A stretch of 64,000 bases of DNA, from the NCBI RefSeq assembly GCF_019112545.1, contig NW_025064942.1:64713-128712 (forward strand), written 5' to 3'. The DNA comes from Guyanagaster necrorhizus. Its lineage: Eukaryota; Basidiomycota; Agaricomycetes; Agaricales; Physalacriaceae. The stretch's first letter is position 1, and the number at the start of each line of letters is the position of its first letter. The position numbers and the translations under genes are program-made. Below are positions 58,740-64,000 of this stretch, piece by piece. The notes under the pieces are model-generated. The model saw only the letters and a program-made list of their open reading frames with translations. It made no database searches and was not told where the DNA came from.

Positions 58740-59115
58740 AAATCAACAAAGACCCGTTTTAACATTTCTTTGCCTGACTTTGAGTCCCGAAAACCTCACC
58801 CGTTCTCTGTCATCTGCCATACTGAACACTGATATTTTCTCAAACCTTCCATCCCGACGTTTCCACCCGACTACGCAATGCTTCATGAAATTGCCTCGCA
58901 TACGTTCCGGGATGGCATCATCTCCGTTGCTGCCTAGTAGTGAATATAGCCGTCGGGTATTGGGCAAGCATGGAGGGTGATGATTTTGAATGCGTGCGTC
59001 ATACCAGTGGCATCTTTGATTGATATCTTCCCTCTCGAGGTGTCCTGTCATATGGTCTGTCAGCTAATCCTCACACATAGGCTGAGTTGATATGGGGTCC
59101 CTCATATGAGTCGAC
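58740..59115 (-). pseudogene. CpG-rich fragment of the family at 1-720
   Basis: On the minus strand the frame ends KRRDGRFEKISVFSMADDRE and VKTGLC with a stop, then GATTTAATCAG. The same end occurs at about 590-725 (KRQDRKFEKFSVFSMADSRQ, VKTDLC, GATTTAATCAG). Homology extends back to about 59,115 (CATATCAACTCAGCC against TATATCAACTCAGCT). The N-terminal part seen at 1-370 is absent here, so this copy is 5'-truncated. Its frame upstream of 59,051 has stops. Confidence 0.65.
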
Positions 59116-59201
59116 ACATCGCTCGAAGAGACTGAAGTGTAAAATGTACGAAGAGAAATGGTAGGTGATCTAAAAACACGAAGTTGACAGTATAGTTCAG
59201 A

Positions 59202-60394
59202 TCAGCAGCTCTCATCATTGATGAACCAAACACCCCATACGCCACCGAAAACACCCTAGATGGCGAACTTAAGCAATCTCACGCGAGCCATAGAGTACCA
59301 ATGCCTCTTACCCTGTGGTCACAGCTATCTGGCTGATCGAAATGATGCCCATCATAGTCCGCGGGGGTAGTAGAACACATCTCTCGCCAATTATCCCATG
59401 GTGGCTGGTGATTCCCCATATGAGCTTCGATACGCTGCAGCGACATTAGCCTAGTTGATACATCAACACAGATGGACATACACGGCGCATCGAACCCTTC
59501 GCAACACATCCCTGCAGAACCTGTCAAATCGCCGATTATCAATGAATCGAAAGCAGATCACACCTTATCCTGGAAATTCTCCCACAGCGTCTTACAGCTT
59601 GGCTCATTGGACTCGACCGTCCAATGTCCGTAAAATCGGCGTTTCGTGGGCACCTAAAGGAAGATCAGACAACACGATTTCTGGATACAATGCTTGACTC
59701 ACCGAATAATCCCTGTCGACAGTGCAATACCCTGGCTTTTCAAAATCGATGCCGTGAATGGTAATCTCCTTCTCCTTGCACCAACGCAAGCCATGTTCGC
59801 CTCTAGGTACGCCCATCAGCTGAGCAGAGTACTCGCGGGTGCCATAGCGGAGACATCGTTTTGACGGAGTTATGTCAGCCCATGCGAGACCATCGTGTAT
59901 GAGCTGATGTCTCTTCTTCTTCGCGGATTCGGCGCGGAGGTGAAGAACGAGTAGGAACATGCAGATTATGAAGATTACTATGGCTCGAAGCCCTCTCCTT
60001 CAAATATCAATCAGATTTTATAAAATAGAGCGGTGGGGACACGTACTTGGAAGACAGTTTCGAGGCATAGGTCCTAAGCGAGCTATTAGTTATTGAAGTA
60101 TCGACAATGAATAATTAATCACAAGGTAGGTGGATTAGAAAGGGCTACTGCATTTGCGTTGGCTGTAAAAAAGAGAAAGATAAGCCAGCACCATCAAACG
60201 AAAGAGCAGTAGCTACCGGAATACAAAAGACCTCCACTCTCATTCGCATGAGTCTCTGCAAGCTCAATGTCTCTGCTGGCATAAGGAGGCAGCGGGGCCA
60301 CTGCACAAGTACAAAAAGTTGTGTTTGAGTTCGTTGGTGGCGGTATGTGTGACGGCTGCACGTCGTCGACATCATCCTCCATGATCTCAGTCAT
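59202..60394 (-). CDS. Membrane-anchored agaricomycete family protein
   Basis: Spliced from about seven exons: 60,394-60,217 (MTEIMEDDVDDVQPSHIPPP), a short one in 60,162-60,033, 59,997-59,703, 59,653-59,564, 59,511-59,482, 59,434-59,312 and 59,255-59,202. The third exon carries one hydrophobic segment, RAIVIFIICMFLLVLHLRAE, likely a type II anchor, then CLRYGTREYSAQLMGVPRGE. Then follow GHWTVESNEPSCKTLWENFQ, DKGCVAKGSMR, RRIEAHMGNHQPPWDNWREM with CSTTPADYDGHHFDQP, and SCDHRGVFGGVWGVWFINDE before the stop at 59,202-59,204. The two-fold C-S-x-T-P / CDHR / G-x-W pattern matches a multicopy agaricomycete family of unknown function that I recall. GT-AG introns of 44-58 nt keep the frame open (the second junction is uncertain). 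About 270 residues; it looks intact. Confidence 0.78.
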
Positions 60395-61094
60395 GCTGAT
60401 GGTTGGAGATAAAGCAACAGCGTTGGGTTAGGGTTCTGCTCCGGGATTTCGGATGTTCGGCCCGAATCTTGGCAACCATCTATAATTGAACAAGATTGAC
60501 ACGTTCAAGGCCGCAAAGCGAAATTTATTCATTATATAGCTCCTAGATCTTCCCATGGTGGTCGATCGTAACAGTCCAGGTTATCCTGACTATGCAAATG
60601 CACTGACTACGAGCATCGTATCACGTGGAATGTTATACGGTGTCACCAACCGGAGAAGCAGGCGCTAGCAACGGCATCAGAAAAGGATAGTCCATCAACG
60701 AAAGATGGAACGCTTACAATAGAGGTCTTCTAAAATTATATGCAGGGAAAATTATCGCATCAAACCCGGAAGTAGGGTCCACTTGCGGCTTCTCCTGCAT
60801 GGTCAAGCATTATCATACTACAGCCATTATGGAACCGTTGAAAATTTCTCATGCCAGAAAGATGTACCTTTGCTCATCACATGGATGTCCTAAAAATACA
60901 TCACTTAAAGTCCACATGTAAGTGATATCCATACCACTTTGTTAACTTTTATACTACCATTTTATAAACTACATTTGTCATTGCCCTATTGATTTATACT
61001 GCTAGCAAAATACTTAACATTATCTTAGTCTCTTCCTTACTAACACTAGATGGATCATCACTTCTGTAGATACTTGATGAATGTTAGGAGTAAA
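60395..61094. other. Intergenic DNA crossing a CpG boundary
   Basis: CpG-normal to about 60,850 and then nearly CpG-free. No gene seen. It includes the likely promoter side of the 59,202-60,394 gene. Confidence 0.4.
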
Positions 61095-61205
61095 ACAGAG
61101 AGTGGAATTGTGAGAAAGAGGGAGATATGACATATAATATTTAAATCTACATACTGTAGCTACTTATATACTGGTAATCCTATATAGTGGTATGATGTAA
61201 AGTAA
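61095..61205 (+). repeat. Dispersed repeat R3, copy 2
   Basis: Partner of 56,915-57,050. It ends about 55 bp before the LTR of the young Gypsy element, which therefore landed in or beside an old repeat. Confidence 0.6.
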
Positions 61206-61259
61206 GACAGCAGTATGACTAGTAAAGACAAGTAATAATGAAAACAATAAGATAATTTC

Positions 61260-61682
61260 TGTTAAGCCCAAGCGTCACGTGAACTGATACACGTGATAAA
61301 CAGGTGTTCCTTCGCACTTCAAGGAATCACCTGAGTTCACTATATGTATATCCGGATGGTGTGACTCAAGGTCAGATATAGACTCGAGGTAGAATGGTAT
61401 GTATAAACTTTAGCTCGAAGCTGGGGTATACCAGCGAGAGCTGTCAGTCTTAAATACTGTACAGGTAAGGCTAATAATATGACTACTTATTGTGTCGTTC
61501 TGTGTCCATGGTGCTCGTCGCCCTTGAGCATCGTTGTTGTGCATAAAAGGGTAATTGTGCGTTGTCGAGCGTCGTTGTATCTAGGCGGCTCAGTTGTGCT
61601 TACTAAGCCCTTCCCATGGTCTCGTGTTCTGACTAAGCCTGAATAGGGGTAAAAAGGAAAAGAAAAGGGAAAAATCATAACA
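61260..61682 (-). repeat. 3' LTR of the young Gypsy element
   Basis: 423 bp. On the plus strand TGTTAAGCCCAAGCG ... AAAAATCATAACA. It has many CpGs where the decayed LTRs have TG or CA, and two CACGTG words at 61,276-61,281 and 61,290-61,295 near its element-distal end. GTATTTAAGAC on the minus strand is a TATA-like site. Confidence 0.95.
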
Positions 61683-61685
61683 TTA

Positions 61686-61692
61686 CCCCCTT
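61686..61692 (-). other. Polypurine tract of the young element
   Basis: AAGGGGG on the minus strand, followed by TAA and the LTR start; plus-strand primer for reverse transcription. Confidence 0.85.
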
Positions 61693-61715
61693 GTTAAGAC
61701 CATCGTCCCGATGGC

Positions 61716-64000
61716 TTAATTAAGGGATAATTCATATTCGTGTATTGCTGTCTCTGTGTCCATATATTTTTCGTTTACCCACTGGTTAGATTCTGGGCCG
61801 TACCCCTTCCAGCTGACTAGGTAGTCAACTGTTGTTGTCATTCCGCCCCCTTTTGCCTTGACGCAGCACAGTTTGTGATCGAGGATTTGATCGATTTCGA
61901 AGTGTTCCTCGTCGTCGATGAGATCTGGCGGTGGGGGCAGTGGACATTCCTGGTTAGGGAAGGCTGGCGCTATGTAGGGGTTTAAGAGTGATTCGTTGAA
62001 GACGTCGTGGATTTTCCAAGCTTTTGGCAGCCGCAGTTTGTATGCGCTTGGACCAATGGCTTTTAGGACTATGAAGGGACCCGTACGTTTATCGGCGAGT
62101 TTCTTTTTTGGGCGCGGTAAATGAAGGTTCGTTGTGTCCAGCCATACTTTGTCGTTTGGCTGGTATACCCGACTTGTGCGTCGGTGTTTGTCATAGTTCC
62201 TTTTCATCGTCGTTGCAGCCTTCTCCAAAGCAGTCTTTGTTTCGTTATGGATTTTTTCCATAGCGGCGGCGAAATCAGAAGATGCGGGTGTAGTCGTGTG
62301 AAGGTGACTTGTCTGAGTCACGTGAGGGTGTCGTCCATGGTTAATAAAGAATGGGGTCTTTCCCGTCGCGGAGTGTACACGGTTGTTATGTTGAAAGGCT
62401 GCGAGTGCAAGCCATTCAGTCCAATCATCTTGTCGGTAATTGATGAAAAGCCGTAAGTACTTTTCAATTTCTTGATTAACGTGTTCCGTCTGACCATCCA
62501 TTTGAGGATGATAGGCGGTGGATGCGTTTTGCTTGATGTTTAAGAGGCGGTATAAGTCGGTGATGAATTTTGAAACAAATTGGGGGCCTCTGTCTGAGAT
62601 GATGACTTGGGGCATCCCGTGTTTGGCGTATACTTCGTCTCGTAAGATTTTGGCCCATCCTTCAGAATTTAACTCCGTGGAGCACGAAATCGGGATGATT
62701 GCCTTGGAGAATCGGTCTACTATGACGAGGATTGCATCATATCCATTACACTCGGGTAAACCTGTGATCATGTCGACCGAAATGTGTGTCCATGGGGTCG
62801 AGGGCACTTCGTTAGGATATAGGGGTGCTGCTCGGGCTTGTGTAGAGGACTTCCCTCGTTGGCAAGTCTCGCAGGCCTTTACATATGCTGTGATGTCGTT
62901 TCCCATTTTCGGCCACCAATATTCTCGTAATACGAGCTCCTTGGTTTTGGCAATGCCCGGATGTCCCGCTGTTATGTGGTCATGGCAGGTGGCGATGATC
63001 TCGCCGCGTAGCTGTTGGTCCCGGGGAATGTAGATGCGTCCGTCATAGCGGATCAGACCTCCTTCCTTTGTCATTCCCCGCTCATGGTTAAGTGACGGGG
63101 CTACCCATTGGTCCCACTTGTGGTTGTCCTGTGTCGCACTCTTGATCCGTTCATGTATCTCCTCCTCTGAGGGCATTATCATGGCTCGGAAATGTTCCGG
63201 CCATAATAGGGTTACTCCTTCGTTATCAGTTCCCCCTTGATCGTGATCGGATCGTCGGCTTAGCAGGTCAGCCTTCTTATTTGCCGTTCCCGCTTTATGA
63301 TGCAGGGTATACTGGTATTGGCTGAGTTCCGTTACCCAGCGGGCTTGTCGTCGATTGAGTTTTTGTGGCTGTCGGAAATATCGTAGGTTTTGGTGGTCTG
63401 TCCAGACTTCAAATATTTCTTCGGCCCCAATGAGGTAGTGTCGCCATTCTTCCAAGGCGAGCATGATGGCGAGCAGTTCCTTGTCGTAGATTTCATAGTT
63501 TCGTTCCGTGACGGTTAGAGCCTTGGAGAGGAAGGCTACGGGTCGCCATTTTCCCCCTTGTTCTTGGGAAAGAACAGCTCCGATTGCTCCCTCACTTGAA
63601 TCGGCTTCTACTCTGAACTTCCCTTCCTGGGTTGGGATGGCTAGGACAACGTCTTCCACTAGTTGCCGTTTGAGATCATCAAAGGCGTTCTGTTGAGAGA
63701 GCCCCCATTTCCAGGGAGCGTTGCCTGTCAGCTGTGTCATCGGGCGAACGATCTTGCTGTAGTCACGGATGAACCGTCGATAAAAGTTTGTGAACCCAAG
63801 AAACGATTGTAATTCCTTCTTTTTACTGGGTTCTGGCCACTCGGTGACCCCTGCTACTTTTATCAGATCCATTCGGATGCTTCCTTCGCTGATGATCACC
63901 CCAAGGTATTCCGTTTCCAATACTTCGAACTCGCACTTCTCGGCTTTGAGGAACAGTTTGTGCTTCCTCATCAGGGATAGCACTTTTCGCACCAGATCCC
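61716..64000 (-). CDS. pol: Gypsy Pol polyprotein, C-terminal part (RT, RNase H, integrase, chromodomain)
   Basis: Open to the window edge, so the true start lies beyond 64,000. It begins inside the reverse transcriptase just after the catalytic palm (LMRKHKLFLKAEKCEFEVLE, LGFTNFYRRFIRDYSKIVRP). RNase H follows (RVEADSSEGAIGAVLSQEQ, YDKELLAIMLALEEW, WTDHQNLRYF). The integrase zinc region is CHDHITAGHPGIAKTKELVL with CETCQRGKSS; the core DDE residues are in HISVDMITGLP, ISDRGPQFVSKF and QTEHVNQEIEKYL. A GPY-like region (RTGPFIVLKAIGPSAYKLRL) and a chromodomain (VDYLVSWKGYGPESNQWVNE) end the protein at 61,716-61,718. All visible catalytic residues are kept, so this copy may be active or only recently silenced. 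Confidence 0.95.
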   Translation of the reverse strand, partial: DLVRKVLSLMRKHKLFLKAEKCEFEVLETEYLGVIISEGSIRMDLIKVAGVTEWPEPSKKKELQSFLGFTNFYRRFIRDYSKIVRPMTQLTGNAPWKWGLSQQNAFDDLKRQLVEDVVLAIPTQEGKFRVEADSSEGAIGAVLSQEQGGKWRPVAFLSKALTVTERNYEIYDKELLAIMLALEEWRHYLIGAEEIFEVWTDHQNLRYFRQPQKLNRRQARWVTELSQYQYTLHHKAGTANKKADLLSRRSDHDQGGTDNEGVTLLWPEHFRAMIMPSEEEIHERIKSATQDNHKWDQWVAPSLNHERGMTKEGGLIRYDGRIYIPRDQQLRGEIIATCHDHITAGHPGIAKTKELVLREYWWPKMGNDITAYVKACETCQRGKSSTQARAAPLYPNEVPSTPWTHISVDMITGLPECNGYDAILVIVDRFSKAIIPISCSTELNSEGWAKILRDEVYAKHGMPQVIISDRGPQFVSKFITDLYRLLNIKQNASTAYHPQMDGQTEHVNQEIEKYLRLFINYRQDDWTEWLALAAFQHNNRVHSATGKTPFFINHGRHPHVTQTSHLHTTTPASSDFAAAMEKIHNETKTALEKAATTMKRNYDKHRRTSRVYQPNDKVWLDTTNLHLPRPKKKLADKRTGPFIVLKAIGPSAYKLRLPKAWKIHDVFNESLLNPYIAPAFPNQECPLPPPPDLIDDEEHFEIDQILDHKLCCVKAKGGGMTTTVDYLVSWKGYGPESNQWVNEKYMDTETAIHEYELSLN

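Larger units (their letters stand above)
61260..64000 (-). mobile_element. Young CpG-rich Ty3/Gypsy chromovirus, 3' part
   Basis: The 3' LTR, polypurine tract and most of pol lie in the window; the element runs off the right edge. It is the same family as 5,082-13,240, with the same domain order, LTR ends TGTTATGATT...GGGCTTAACA and the polypurine tract AAGGGGGTAA. Pol is open over all 759 visible codons and CpG is plentiful, so it escaped the decay that hit the other copies, probably by being recent. The outer flank at 61,255-61,259 is ATTTC; the matching duplication would lie beyond 64,000. Confidence 0.95.

Noticed and set aside
60420..60436. TTAGGG telomere-like word
   Set aside because: A single copy (GTTAGGGTTC); no tandem array.
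62121..63033. Plus-strand open frames opposite pol (111 and 171 codons)
   Set aside because: Antisense shadows of the conserved pol frame; no motif of their own.
1..64000. CRISPR arrays, rRNA, bacterial-type operons
   Set aside because: No regularly spaced repeats, no rRNA-like blocks, and the gene structure is eukaryotic (introns, LTR elements).

Overview
This is a window of nuclear DNA from a filamentous fungus, most likely an agaricomycete (mushroom-forming basidiomycete). The signs are intron-dense genes with introns of about 44-60 nt (and one 7-nt microexon), multicopy families I associate with Agaricomycetes (F-box, BTB/POZ and kinase-like proteins, and a membrane-anchored family with GHW/RIEAH/CDHR blocks), and chromodomain-bearing Ty3/Gypsy retrotransposons. 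There are no operons, rRNA, tRNA or CRISPR. The species cannot be fixed from the sequence. All function calls come from reading motifs by eye; no database was searched.

The window is a mosaic of two DNA textures. CpG-depleted, AT-rich blocks (about 1-21,440; 34,440-36,960; 39,930-51,370; and short ones near 56,900-57,500 and 60,850-61,258) alternate with blocks of ordinary CpG content (about 21,450-34,430; 36,970-39,920; 51,380-56,880; 57,560-60,850; 61,260-64,000). The depleted blocks hold a decayed full-length Gypsy element (5,082-13,240, 464-bp LTRs), four solo LTRs with perfect 5-bp target duplications, one partial LTR, an inverted pair of 1.5-1.7-kb repeats, and broken host genes (peroxiredoxin, proline iminopeptidase, BTB protein). 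In the decayed element several arginine CGA codons have become TGA stops, and its two LTRs differ by transitions only, three CpG sites being TG in one LTR and CA in the other. This is the signature of methyl-CpG deamination or a RIP-like process after insertion.

The CpG-normal blocks hold the genes. 21,450-34,430: an intron-rich unrecognised gene, one copy of a paralogous gene pair, a kinase-like pseudogene, an F-box pseudogene with a single stop, and several short dispersed repeats. 36,970-39,920: the second, inverted copy of the gene pair. 51,618-54,474: an apparently intact acyl-CoA synthetase-like gene with about 19 introns. 56,505-56,655: the C-terminal remnant of a fungalysin metallopeptidase. 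59,202-60,394: an apparently intact membrane-anchored agaricomycete family protein, with a fragment of a further multicopy family just downstream. 61,260-64,000: the 3' half of a CpG-rich Gypsy element with a 759-codon open frame, a younger relative of the decayed copy.

The genes do not form a pathway. The window records repeated retrotransposon insertion, LTR-LTR recombination to solo LTRs, CpG-targeted decay, and survival of a few genes between decayed blocks.
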